40,034 nt of DNA from Paludibacteraceae bacterium (GCA_028694215.1 JAQUTW010000020.1:1-40034), one strand, 5' to 3'; positions 7,821 to 15,854 are shown, counted from the first letter of the stretch. Notes: a model not told the origin generated them from the letters alone. Translations and numbers: made by a program.

Positions 7821-9119
7821 ATGATACTTAAAGCAAAAACAGAAAGTCAGGCAAAGGATTTTTGGACTTTCTCTCAATTAGATACCAACTGTTTACGATT
7901 GGAAATAAAAGGGCTTTGGCTATTCCAAGGAAGAGTTAATATTGACGCTTTACAAAACTCATTGATAAAAACTTTGGATTTTTATCCTCATTTGTCAGGA
8001 CGAATTGCCGGTAAGGGCATCAATATGAATAATGCCGGCGTAGAATGGCAAATTGTTGAACAGGAAAGAATTTCAACAGTCGATGTGCGGAAGAATCAAC
8101 ATGCTTTAAGTGATTTTAATAGTGGTCTGAAACATAGCCAAATGATAAAGGGGAAGGCTCCTCTTCTATCGGTACAAGTAACCAATATATCCGATGGATA
8201 TGTAATTTGTGTGCATTGCAGCCACGTCTGCCTTGATGGAGATGGCTTTTACTCCTTTGTCAATAATTGGAGTAAATTGCATCGCGGCGAAACCATTGAT
8301 GTTACAATAGAAAAAGCATTGGTGTTGTTTCAACAAAGCCACACAAAAGAGGAGGTTGAGCAATCTGCTATTGCCAATAAATGGCACAAAATGAATGCTT
8401 CAATTTTGTGGCAATTTGCAATAATCGGTATAACAAAAGTTTTCAGTAAAGTTACCGAGCCTATTTTTATTTCTGACAACACGATTGATGCCATAAAACA
8501 ATCGCTGTTTGATAAAACCGCCATAAAATACGGCACACACGCAATTTTGTCGGCTCTAATAACCCGCATGTTTATGCGTCTAAACAATGCAAATCCCGAA
8601 GATATTTACTCACAAATGTCTGTAATGGATATTCGCAACCGTTTTGAAAGTATCAATCAAAATTATGCCGGAAATGCCATAACTACCATTCCTACGCCTG
8701 AATTTAAGGCATCTGTATCTTTTGATGTATTAGTGGAAATTATAGACAATTCAATAAAAGAGATGCTGAATGACAGACAGCGATTTGCCGACTTTGTAAT
8801 ATTAAATATGGAAACGGCAAATATGAAAGTTCCATATTTGCCATTGGATTTAAAAAAAATGAATGCACGTAAGCCACAAGCTATTTATATCAATAATATG
8901 CGGCGCTTTCCCGTGTATGATGTTGATTTTGGCACAGGAAAACCGATTTGGACTCCGCCAAATGATTTATCGGACATCGTAAAAATATGGCCTACAGCAC
9001 CCGACCATGAGAAAGGTGTAGAAATTTATATTCGCGGTTACTTGGTTACTAAAATTAAAAGAATAAAGGATTTAAATCGCTGGATACAAGAAATTATTGA
9101 TTCCCTGTTAAATAATTAA
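7821..9119 (+). CDS. BAHD-type acyltransferase family protein
   Basis: 432 residues, the usual BAHD length. It has both hallmarks of the family: HxxxDG as HVCLDG (H135-D139-G140) early in the first half, and DFGTG (369-373), matching DFGWG, near the C-terminus after FPVYDV. The start also fits: LDTNCLRLEIKGLWLF and TLDFYPHLSGRI are like the first strands and the YPxLAGR element. BAHD enzymes use acyl-CoA donors and are best known from plants and fungi. A related condensation-domain fold is the alternative, but DFGxG favours BAHD. Neither donor nor acceptor can be read. It is monocistronic and convergent with hsdR. Confidence 0.78.
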   Translation: MILKAKTESQAKDFWTFSQLDTNCLRLEIKGLWLFQGRVNIDALQNSLIKTLDFYPHLSGRIAGKGINMNNAGVEWQIVEQERISTVDVRKNQHALSDFNSGLKHSQMIKGKAPLLSVQVTNISDGYVICVHCSHVCLDGDGFYSFVNNWSKLHRGETIDVTIEKALVLFQQSHTKEEVEQSAIANKWHKMNASILWQFAIIGITKVFSKVTEPIFISDNTIDAIKQSLFDKTAIKYGTHAILSALITRMFMRLNNANPEDIYSQMSVMDIRNRFESINQNYAGNAITTIPTPEFKASVSFDVLVEIIDNSIKEMLNDRQRFADFVILNMETANMKVPYLPLDLKKMNARKPQAIYINNMRRFPVYDVDFGTGKPIWTPPNDLSDIVKIWPTAPDHEKGVEIYIRGYLVTKIKRIKDLNRWIQEIIDSLLNN

Positions 9120-9196
9120 TAAACACACATTTACGATATTGTCTTTAGCTATTAAACAGTAACAACATCAAATTTAAAATAACAAGAACTTTATAT

Positions 9197-12157
9197 TTAA
9201 TAATACTCCTTGATATATAGATACGCCTTATTAAAAAGCACGTCATCCTTATGCAGTTTGTATTTAAGCAATGTCTTACGTAAAGCCTTTTGCACTTCAC
9301 GTTCTCCGGCATTGGTGGTTTGCCAGCCCGGAAAACGGACAATTTTTACAATACTGTCGATGTCGGCTACAATTCTGCCCACAACGGCGGGCGTGTCATC
9401 GGTGCGAAGTTCCATAAACAATTCGGTAAGGGCTTCTTTGCCGGTTTTACGAACTTCTATATGCTCATCTTCTTTTTCCGCTTGAATGGTTTCTCGTGCT
9501 ATTTGACACAATTCCTTGATAAATTCAATACTTGAAATCAATCCCTGTTCGGCTCTCGCTCTTAAATCCTCTAAACGCTTACTCAATTCAACAAACCTCG
9601 GTTTATTGGCATATTTTTTAAAACGCTTAATCAACTCTTTTTCCATTCGTTTGGCTGCTTTCGGATCTTTTGAAAGCATAAGCGAAGCGACCGTAGTTTC
9701 GTCAAGTACCACTTCCTCCATATCGGTATGAATATCGCCTACGTGAATGTTGTCGTACATTATTTTCTTAGTCTGTGCTCCCAACGAAAGCCACAACAAC
9801 TTTCCTAACGAATCCGGACCGGAGGGTTTAACCGATTGATATACGTTTGACAGCCATTTATAATCGGAGCGATATGGTTCCAATGCAGGATCGGGCGAAA
9901 GGGCTTCCCAAATGTTGGAAAGTTGTTTGTAATCGTTCGCGAAAGCATCTCGTTTTTCGTTTGTGTTGATAGCGTCCTGTGCTGCCTGCAAACCGTCAAA
10001 ACCATCAATCGTTCTGTCCACACCTTCGAAATGTGTCAGCGTATTTGACATTACCTTAGGCAATTCATCAATCAAGGAATTAAGATTGGTAATGACTTTT
10101 TTCATTACATCTTCATCAAATTCCAATGCTTTGGCTGCATCGTCAAATACGCCGAAATAATCCACAATGCGACCGAATGTCTTATTCGGAAATTTTCGGT
10201 TGGTACGACATATAGCCTGCAACAGCGTATGGTCTTTCAGTGATTTGTCCAAATACATCGTCTGCAATATTGGAGAATCGAAGCCCGTGAGCAATTTGGC
10301 GGTAACAATCAAAAACTTCAACTTGGAATCGGGATTGTTATACTTCTCAATCAGCTTTTCCTGTTCATCTTTGGTGCGGCTGTACTGCCTTTTCAATTCA
10401 TCTTCGCCTTTTCCGGAGGTGGAAATAACCACTGCCGAAGCCGAATCGGGAAAATACTTGTTCAGTTCCATCTTATAGAGGTGGCAGGCTTCGCGGTCTG
10501 GTGTTACTACCATAGCCTTAAATCCTTGCGGTTCCACTTTTTCCTGAGAATGCTGTGCAATATCCTTGCAAACGGTACCAATGCGTTCAGGCGATTTCAA
10601 AAATTCCAACATCTTTGCCGCCTTTTTGGTCAATACAATTTTGGCATCTTCGTCAAGAGTGTTGGAAATCTCTTCAAACTCCTTATCCACCTTATCCTTG
10701 TCGATATGAATATCCAAGAGTCGCGGTTCAAAATGCAACGGCAATATGGTATTGTCGCGCAAAGCGTCCTCAAAGGAGTAACGGCTCATATAGCCACCTT
10801 TATCTTCCTGTGAGCCGAATGTCCAAAACGTATTATGCTCCGATTTGTTGATAGGCGTACCGGTCAAGCCGAAGAAAAACGCATTTGGCAGGGCGGCACG
10901 CATACGCTGTCCCAAATCGCCTTCCTGCGTGCGGTGTGCCTCATCGACCATTACAATGATATTATCCCGCAAATTGATGTTCGGCTTGGCGTCTTTGAAT
11001 TTAAAAATGGTGGTGATAATGATATAGCGTGAATCATTTTCCAAATATTGGTTCAATGTATCAATATCTTCGGTAGGCATCACATTTGGAGCCTCTTTAA
11101 ATACATTCTGCGTCTGCGAATCCAAGTCCACGCGATCGACCACAATCATTACGGTAGGACTTTTGAGTGCCGCCATTTTACGCATTTTCTGTGCGGCAAA
11201 AAGCATCAGCAACGACTTACCGGAACCTTGAAAATGCCAAATCAAACCTTTCTTGATTTTGTTTTCCAGCACACGCTGAACAATCAGATTCGCACCCTCG
11301 TATTGCTGATAGCGGCAGACGATTTTAATTCGCTGACGTTTTTTGTTGGTGGTATAGGTAGTGAAATTATAGAGAATATCGAGCAATGTCTTGGGCGACA
11401 GCAGTTGTTTCATTTCTGCCGCCACATTGTTCAACCCCATAATTTTGGCGACATCGTCATGCTCGCTCAAACGCCAAGCAGCCCAAAATTCAAGCGGTGT
11501 ACGTGCCGCTCCGTAATACAGATCTTTGCCTTCGGTGGCAAAACTCAGCACATTGGGTACAAACAGTTCAGGCACGCTGTTTTCGTAGCCGTCGTGAATA
11601 TCAGAAGCACCATCTAACCAAGATACCGCCGGACGTACAGGCGTTTTTGCCTCGCCAACAACCAATGGAATACCGTTTACGAACATCACAATATCGGGAC
11701 GTTTGGTCTCACGGTTGCGGATACTGAACTGATTGACCAACTGAAATTTGTTGTTCGCTATATTCTCAAAATCTATCAACTTAACCGTTGTATGTGCATA
11801 GTTTTTGCCAAAAGGCATTGTTTTGTTGCCTTTGAGCCATTCGGCAAACTCCTCGTTGGCACGCACCAAGCCGGTACTGTTTACCGACAACAAAATAGAC
11901 CGCAATTTGAAAATCACCTCATCGGCACGGTCGGGCTGTGCGGCAATTTCGGAATTGAGTCTGATAAGTGCCTCTTTCAACTCCGACTCCAACAACACCT
12001 CGGTAACCTCACGCTGTAAACACGCTGCAGGCACATATTCCCATTGTCCGGCATAAGTGGCAATCGGCTCTGCTGCCACGCCGGTCTCATTCAAATTCAC
12101 ACCCGTCATCGTATGAATGACGAAGTTTTCTACGGAATTTATTTCGTTGAAGGACAT
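9197..12157 (-). CDS. hsdR: Type I restriction enzyme, R subunit (HsdR)
   Basis: 986 residues, full length. It cuts and translocates DNA in the HsdR2M2S complex. The nuclease site is D155 (RPDIVMF) with E169-A-K171. Walker A is in WHFQGSGKS (311-315) and DEAH at 405-408; FGLTGTP (motif III) and LLTGFDSP plus QAICRTNR (motifs V-VI) follow. All key motor and nuclease residues are present, so it should be active. It is separated from hsdS by 1.65 kb of palindromes and two transposase genes; a hairpin starts 28 bases before its ATG, so expression may depend on read-through or on a promoter not recognised here. Confidence 0.95.
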   Translation of the reverse strand: MSFNEINSVENFVIHTMTGVNLNETGVAAEPIATYAGQWEYVPAACLQREVTEVLLESELKEALIRLNSEIAAQPDRADEVIFKLRSILLSVNSTGLVRANEEFAEWLKGNKTMPFGKNYAHTTVKLIDFENIANNKFQLVNQFSIRNRETKRPDIVMFVNGIPLVVGEAKTPVRPAVSWLDGASDIHDGYENSVPELFVPNVLSFATEGKDLYYGAARTPLEFWAAWRLSEHDDVAKIMGLNNVAAEMKQLLSPKTLLDILYNFTTYTTNKKRQRIKIVCRYQQYEGANLIVQRVLENKIKKGLIWHFQGSGKSLLMLFAAQKMRKMAALKSPTVMIVVDRVDLDSQTQNVFKEAPNVMPTEDIDTLNQYLENDSRYIIITTIFKFKDAKPNINLRDNIIVMVDEAHRTQEGDLGQRMRAALPNAFFFGLTGTPINKSEHNTFWTFGSQEDKGGYMSRYSFEDALRDNTILPLHFEPRLLDIHIDKDKVDKEFEEISNTLDEDAKIVLTKKAAKMLEFLKSPERIGTVCKDIAQHSQEKVEPQGFKAMVVTPDREACHLYKMELNKYFPDSASAVVISTSGKGEDELKRQYSRTKDEQEKLIEKYNNPDSKLKFLIVTAKLLTGFDSPILQTMYLDKSLKDHTLLQAICRTNRKFPNKTFGRIVDYFGVFDDAAKALEFDEDVMKKVITNLNSLIDELPKVMSNTLTHFEGVDRTIDGFDGLQAAQDAINTNEKRDAFANDYKQLSNIWEALSPDPALEPYRSDYKWLSNVYQSVKPSGPDSLGKLLWLSLGAQTKKIMYDNIHVGDIHTDMEEVVLDETTVASLMLSKDPKAAKRMEKELIKRFKKYANKPRFVELSKRLEDLRARAEQGLISSIEFIKELCQIARETIQAEKEDEHIEVRKTGKEALTELFMELRTDDTPAVVGRIVADIDSIVKIVRFPGWQTTNAGEREVQKALRKTLLKYKLHKDDVLFNKAYLYIKEYY

Positions 12158-12184
12158 AATGTTATTGGTTTTTTATTGATATGA

Positions 12185-12200
12185 ATGCCCTAACGGCCAT
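12185..12200. repeat. Palindrome B1 in the hsdR leader
   Basis: ATGCCCTAACGGCCAT, one mismatch in the arms, preceded by ATTGATATGA. It starts 28 bases upstream of the hsdR ATG. Confidence 0.7.
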
Positions 12201-12235
12201 TGGTTGAGAACGTTGATTATTCGTTTGTGTAATGG

Positions 12236-12251
12236 ATGCCTTAACGGGCAT
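12236..12251. repeat. Palindrome B2
   Basis: ATGCCTTAACGGGCAT, one wobble position. It is preceded by TTTGTGTAATGG rather than the ATTGATAY motif. Confidence 0.7.
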
Positions 12252-12295
12252 TGGGCTGTTTCGTATGTATAGCAGGTATAATTGTATATCCGCTT

Positions 12296-12312
12296 TTGTC
12301 CGTAAACTAACC
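12296..12312. repeat. Degenerate palindrome A0
   Basis: TTGTCCGTAAACTAACC keeps the left arm and centre of family A and the CATATCAAC flank, but the right arm is decayed. It marks cluster 1 as an older, diverged copy of clusters 2 and 3. Confidence 0.6.
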
Positions 12313-12345
12313 ATATCAACAAATTTGCAATTTATCATCTTCTCT

Positions 12346-12362
12346 GTTGTCCGTAGGACAAC
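12346..12362. repeat. Palindrome A1, downstream of first transposase gene
   Basis: Perfect GTTGTCC GTA GGACAAC. On the minus strand it is preceded by ATTGATATG. Confidence 0.85.
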
Positions 12363-12384
12363 CATATCAATAGCAAATTTCATA

Positions 12385-12846
12385 TTATTCAATAGGTTTA
12401 AAAATATATTTTTCATCATAATCAATTCCGAATTTATTCAACATATCCAAATATTCCTCTATGAAAGAACGTTTAGAATGGTGTTGTTCTTGTGTTTCAA
12501 TATAATTAGCAACATTATGAATTTGTGATTTTGCATAGCTGAAAGCACCAAAGCCTTCTTGCCACGAAAAATATCCTTTAATAAAATGGTTCTGGTTAAT
12601 CCACAATGATGAACTTCGTTTTACGTCCGCCATCAAGGAAGATGGGGATTGATTTGGCGACATACTGATAAAGATGTGAATATGGTCGGGCATTCCGCCA
12701 ATGGACAATAATTTATGACCTTTGTTTGTAATTGTTCCGGTCATATATTTGTATAATTCATCTCGCCATTGGGGTTGAATGAGACCTGCCCGATTTTTAA
12801 CGGCAAAAACAAAATGGATGTAGATTTGTGAGTAGGTGTTTGGCAT
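12385..12846 (-). CDS. REP-associated/IS200-like Y1 transposase, copy 1
   Basis: 153 residues, full length for the Y1_Tnp (HUH) family of single-strand transposases, and close in size to REP-associated tyrosine transposases. The metal-binding HUH pair is H55-I-H57 in MPDHIHIFI, and the nucleophile is Y115 in NYIETQEQHH. FVFAVKNRAGLI and WQEGFGAFSY are family signatures. Hairpin B3 lies 28 bases before its start and hairpin A1 just after its stop, in opposite orientations, like the end hairpins of IS200/IS605 elements or BIMEs. Identical in protein sequence to the copy at 13014-13475. There is no partner tnpB. Confidence 0.92.
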   Translation of the reverse strand: MPNTYSQIYIHFVFAVKNRAGLIQPQWRDELYKYMTGTITNKGHKLLSIGGMPDHIHIFISMSPNQSPSSLMADVKRSSSLWINQNHFIKGYFSWQEGFGAFSYAKSQIHNVANYIETQEQHHSKRSFIEEYLDMLNKFGIDYDEKYIFKPIE

Positions 12847-12873
12847 TGTTTTATAATTTTTTTATTGATACGG

Positions 12874-12889
12874 ATGCTCTAACGGGCAT
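12874..12889. repeat. Palindrome B3
   Basis: ATGCTCTAACGGGCAT, one mismatch, preceded by ATTGATACGG; it starts 28 bases upstream of the first transposase start codon. Confidence 0.75.
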
Positions 12890-12923
12890 TGGGCTGTTTC
12901 GTATGTATAATTGTATCTTCTCT

Positions 12924-12940
12924 GTTGTCCGTAGGACAAC
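12924..12940. repeat. Palindrome A2
   Basis: Perfect GTTGTCC GTA GGACAAC; minus-strand flank GTTGATATG. Confidence 0.85.
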
Positions 12941-12974
12941 CATATCAACAAATTTACAATTTACCATATCCTCT

Positions 12975-12991
12975 GTTGTCCGTAGGACAAC
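12975..12991. repeat. Palindrome A3, downstream of second transposase gene
   Basis: Perfect GTTGTCC GTA GGACAAC; minus-strand flank ATTGATATG. Confidence 0.85.
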
Positions 12992-13013
12992 CATATCAAT
13001 AGCAAATTTCATA

Positions 13014-13475
13014 TTATTCAATAGGTTTAAAAATATATTTTTCATCATAATCAATTCCGAATTTATTCAACATATCCAAATATTCCTCTATGAAAGAACG
13101 TTTAGAATGGTGTTGTTCTTGTGTTTCAATATAATTAGCAACATTATGAATTTGTGATTTTGCATAGCTGAAAGCACCAAAGCCTTCTTGCCACGAAAAA
13201 TATCCTTTAATAAAATGGTTCTGGTTAATCCACAATGATGAACTTCGTTTTACGTCCGCCATCAAGGAAGATGGGGATTGATTTGGCGACATACTGATAA
13301 AGATGTGAATATGGTCGGGCATTCCGCCAATGGACAATAATTTATGACCTTTGTTTGTAATTGTTCCGGTCATATATTTGTATAATTCATCTCGCCATTG
13401 GGGTTGAATGAGACCTGCCCGATTTTTAACGGCAAAAACAAAATGGATGTAGATTTGTGAGTAGGTGTTTGGCAT
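13014..13475 (-). CDS. REP-associated/IS200-like Y1 transposase, copy 2
   Basis: Identical protein to the 12385-12846 copy, 629 bases away, with the same HUH (H55, H57) and tyrosine (Y115) residues and the same flanking hairpins (B4 before the start, A3 after the stop). Both copies are open and full length, so either could be active. The tandem duplication includes the hairpin cluster, so the duplicated unit is transposase plus hairpins, not the gene alone. Copy 2 is nearer hsdS and its upstream side runs into palindromes D and C. Confidence 0.92.
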   Translation of the reverse strand: MPNTYSQIYIHFVFAVKNRAGLIQPQWRDELYKYMTGTITNKGHKLLSIGGMPDHIHIFISMSPNQSPSSLMADVKRSSSLWINQNHFIKGYFSWQEGFGAFSYAKSQIHNVANYIETQEQHHSKRSFIEEYLDMLNKFGIDYDEKYIFKPIE

Positions 13476-13502
13476 TGTTTTATAATTTTTTTATTGATAC
13501 GG

Positions 13503-13518
13503 ATGCTCTAACGGGCAT
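13503..13518. repeat. Palindrome B4
   Basis: ATGCTCTAACGGGCAT, preceded by ATTGATACGG; it starts 28 bases upstream of the second transposase start codon. Confidence 0.75.
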
Positions 13519-13552
13519 TGGGCTGTTTCGTATGTATAATTGTATCTTCTCT

Positions 13553-13569
13553 GTTGTCCGTAGGACAAC
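13553..13569. repeat. Palindrome A4
   Basis: Perfect GTTGTCC GTA GGACAAC; minus-strand flank GTTGATATG. Confidence 0.85.
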
Positions 13570-13603
13570 CATATCAACAAATTTACAATTTACCATATCC
13601 TCT

Positions 13604-13620
13604 GTTGTCCGTAGGACAAC
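13604..13620. repeat. Palindrome A5
   Basis: Perfect GTTGTCC GTA GGACAAC; minus-strand flank ATTGATATG. The tandem repeat ends 14 bases further on. Confidence 0.85.
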
Positions 13621-13642
13621 CATATCAATAGCAAATGGAGGC

Positions 13643-13674
13643 ACGGGAATTTGCCAAAATCCCGTTAGGGATTT
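13643..13674. repeat. Palindrome D with an alternative longer hairpin
   Basis: AAATCCC GTTA GGGATTT (13657-13674) is perfect. Its left arm can instead pair with ACGGGAATTT at 13643-13652 (one mismatch), so two exclusive hairpins are possible. The minus-strand flank is ATCAATATG, a variant of the common motif. The gene-free stretch 13476-13806 holds only this element and palindromes B4, A4, A5, C1 and C2. Confidence 0.75.
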
Positions 13675-13735
13675 CATATTGATGGATGATTTCGGTATAT
13701 AATTGCGTTGTGCCATTTGTTTGTTTTGTTTTGTG

Positions 13736-13752
13736 TATCTCCTACGGAGATA
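13736..13752. repeat. Palindrome C1
   Basis: Perfect TATCTCC TAC GGAGATA, preceded by TTTTGTG as in B2. Confidence 0.8.
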
Positions 13753-13784
13753 TTGTTGTCTTGTTCGCTTTTTCTATTGATATC

Positions 13785-13802
13785 TATCTCCTAACGGAGA
13801 TA
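13785..13802. repeat. Palindrome C2, next to the hsdS stop
   Basis: Perfect TATCTCC TAAC GGAGATA, preceded by ATTGATATC, four bases from the hsdS stop codon. There is no strong T-run, so it is not an obvious intrinsic terminator. Confidence 0.85.
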
Positions 13803-13806
13803 GCTT

Positions 13807-14967
13807 TTAAAATATTTTATTGATTAATTCTTGTTTTAACTGTTGTGATAGAGAAATTTGGTATTCTAATTTTGAAATATTATTTTCCAATACATCCAAC
13901 TCTATAGAAATTATATTTTGAGTCTTTATATCAGGAAACGGTATTTCCATTTTTTCAAGATTTGAACGACTAATGCGTTGTCGTGTTGTTCCTGAAGATT
14001 GTTCAATAATCTTTTGCCTTAATTGTTGAGTATTTATCAAATTATTCAAGTATTTTCTGTCACAAATATTTTCATTTATTCTAATAATACAAACATCAAC
14101 AGCAGTAATACATTTCTCTTTAATATTTGGCATAATACAAGAACGGCCAATAGGATCAGGCATTCTTGCCAACAGAATATCGTCTGGAAGAACTTCAAAA
14201 CAATGTAATCTGTTAAATGTTTCCTCAGAAATATACCTGCGGGACTTATTTATAAATGTTCCAACACCAATATCTGCTAACTGAATTAATCTAATTCCTT
14301 TTTCAGATTGGTCTTTGCTTTCAATCCAATCACCATCTTTTAATCCTATTTTACTTACTCTATTAAGTTTTGCTATTGGATAATGTGGCTTCCATATTAG
14401 TTCGGATTTCTTTATTTCAAACACCTCTCTCACCCTTTCCAACTCCACCTTTTCTTTTTCCACTACATCATCGGCAGCCCAGAGGAGTTCGGCAAGGCGT
14501 TGCTGCTCGGCTTTGGGCGGGAGGAGAAATTCGTAATCGGCAAGGTCTTTAAATTTAGTGCGTGGCGATAATGAGCCGGCAGAAGTCTCCAATGCTTTTT
14601 GGAAGAAACCTTCGCTTTGTATTAAAAATGGCAATAATTCCGGTATCAACACATCGTTAATGGCTTCAAAAACCAAAATATCACCGGAACAAATTCCGTC
14701 AAATTCAGTATAAGCCACTTTTCGCTGATATGCCCTGCGGCGACCAAAAAGCACCTGTCCTTTTATGAATTTGCGCGTAAATGTGGTTTCTTTTTCAAGC
14801 GTGTCCCATCTGGTAATATGCAGATTATTCGGTTCTATGTGCTCAAGTCCTACCACATACTTCAATCCTTCTGCTTCAGGATTTTTTGTGGAAACATTAA
14901 CTTGGCAACAAACCTCATCAAACCTGTATTTCTTCCGGCCGGTTTTATCTATTTTAATATCATTCAT
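13807..14967 (-). CDS. hsdS: Type I restriction enzyme, S (specificity) subunit
   Basis: 386 residues, a usual length for HsdS. Two target-recognition halves are joined by a helical spacer, EQQRLAELLWAADDVVEKEKV (about 153-173), which continues as a coiled coil; the second half ends in another helical spacer (ISIELDVLENNISKLEYQ). FLLPPKAEQQ and IPFPDIKTQN are the matching repeats that end each half. It sets the bipartite DNA target for methylation and cutting. It follows BroN-fic by 20 bases. No second hsdS, inverted hsdS fragment or recombinase is present, so DNA shuffling of specificity is not supported here. Confidence 0.93.
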   Translation of the reverse strand: MNDIKIDKTGRKKYRFDEVCCQVNVSTKNPEAEGLKYVVGLEHIEPNNLHITRWDTLEKETTFTRKFIKGQVLFGRRRAYQRKVAYTEFDGICSGDILVFEAINDVLIPELLPFLIQSEGFFQKALETSAGSLSPRTKFKDLADYEFLLPPKAEQQRLAELLWAADDVVEKEKVELERVREVFEIKKSELIWKPHYPIAKLNRVSKIGLKDGDWIESKDQSEKGIRLIQLADIGVGTFINKSRRYISEETFNRLHCFEVLPDDILLARMPDPIGRSCIMPNIKEKCITAVDVCIIRINENICDRKYLNNLINTQQLRQKIIEQSSGTTRQRISRSNLEKMEIPFPDIKTQNIISIELDVLENNISKLEYQISLSQQLKQELINKIF

Positions 14968-14987
14968 TGTTCCGTTCGTTTCAATTT

Positions 14988-15854
14988 TTACAATTCTTCA
15001 TAATAATAGGAGTAATCTATTCCTTTCATAAAAATTTCGCGGTCGTTGATTTTGTCGGTCAATGCCGATTTCAACAGATCTTTTATTCGTGAGCTGTTTG
15101 CTGAACTTTCTTCCATAGCTTTGAGATAATCATTTTTGTTGATTTTACTCCAATCCACACAAAGTTTCAGTCGCTTTTTCAAAATCATATCAAGCCAAAT
15201 GCGGGTACTCCTGCCATTGCCTTCCATAAACGGATGCGCCACATTCATTTCTACGTATTTATTCGCAATCTCGTCAAACGTGGTTTCGGGCATTTTGTCA
15301 ATGGCTTTCAACGCATTATCCAAGTATTGAGCCACACAAAACGTAAAGCCGCCTTTTGAAATGGTTTTGTCGCGAATCTGTCCGGCAAAATCGTACAATC
15401 CGCCAAACAGATAAGCGTGAATTTGCTGTAATGCCTTTGTAGTGCCAATATCCTTATCCTCAATTAGATTGCTTTCCATAAATTCGTAAGCCTTTTTCTT
15501 GCTCTTTCCGTCTATGGTGTTATCGCTGTAGGTAAACCAATCTAAAAATGCGTTGGCGTTTTTGCTTGGAATGGCTTTAACCAAATCCGTAATTTTATCT
15601 TGCAGGAAACAATCGGTTGCGTACTTTTTCCCATCGGCAGCCGTCAGTTTCAGTTGACTACAAAATGAAGTCAACTCGCTTCCGTTCTGCTTGAGTCGAG
15701 CTTTAAGCACGCTCCAATATTTTCGCGGATTCGGGCTTTCGGTGATTGCCGCCACAATATCAACCGCAGAAAACCACCATTTGGAATTTTCATCATTCCA
15801 AATCGCCCGCACCTCACGGTCATTGAAAAAACGGATAGATATCTTATTATTCAT
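14988..15854 (-). CDS. BRO-N domain and Fic domain fusion protein
   Basis: 288 residues. Residues 1-110 look like a BRO N-terminal domain, a probable DNA-binding unit common in phages: IRFFNDREVRAIW, WWFSAVDIVAAIT, YWSVLKARLK. Residues 125-285 are a Fic domain with the core motif HPFMEGNGR (207-215), so the catalytic histidine and the nucleotide-binding GNGR are intact. Fic proteins usually transfer AMP to protein targets. IHAYLFGGLYDFAGQIR is the usual Fic helix. It overlaps rhuM by 8 bases and precedes hsdS, so it is translated with the restriction operon. It may be a toxin or a regulator of the system; no antitoxin gene is evident. Confidence 0.85.
   Translation of the reverse strand: MNNKISIRFFNDREVRAIWNDENSKWWFSAVDIVAAITESPNPRKYWSVLKARLKQNGSELTSFCSQLKLTAADGKKYATDCFLQDKITDLVKAIPSKNANAFLDWFTYSDNTIDGKSKKKAYEFMESNLIEDKDIGTTKALQQIHAYLFGGLYDFAGQIRDKTISKGGFTFCVAQYLDNALKAIDKMPETTFDEIANKYVEMNVAHPFMEGNGRSTRIWLDMILKKRLKLCVDWSKINKNDYLKAMEESSANSSRIKDLLKSALTDKINDREIFMKGIDYSYYYEEL

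Larger units (their letters stand above)
12343..13634. repeat. Tandem duplication, period 629 bp
   Basis: 12343-13005 and 12972-13634 are the same sequence offset by 629 bases, with no difference seen by eye. Each unit holds one transposase gene and a B-A-A hairpin cluster. The repeat stops at 13634/13635, where copy 2 runs into unrelated sequence. The identity points to a recent event. Confidence 0.9.
12184..13802. repeat. Palindrome array with transposase genes (BIME/REP-like)
   Basis: This array fills the space between hsdS and hsdR. In order: B1; cluster B2-A0-A1; transposase; cluster B3-A2-A3; transposase; cluster B4-A4-A5; D; C1; C2. Four arm families occur: A (GTTGTCC/GGACAAC), B (ATGCYC/GGGCAT), C (TATCTCC/GGAGATA) and D (AAATCCC/GGGATTT). 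All share a centre CCTA(A)CGG or its complement. Oriented on that centre, most are preceded by RTTGATAYN. A elements point opposite to B and C. The array starts 4 bases from the hsdS stop. Confidence 0.85.

Noticed and set aside
9120-9196. Terminator between the BAHD-like gene and hsdR
   Set aside because: The 77-base convergent gap is AT-rich, but no hairpin with a T-run is visible.
12184-13802. Possible CRISPR array
   Set aside because: The repeats are short palindromes with different arms, irregular spacing and no unique spacers of constant length; no cas genes are present.
13807-14967. Phase-variable HsdS shuffling
   Set aside because: Only one hsdS exists, with no inverted partial hsdS and no recombinase. 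The nearby palindromes are outside the gene.
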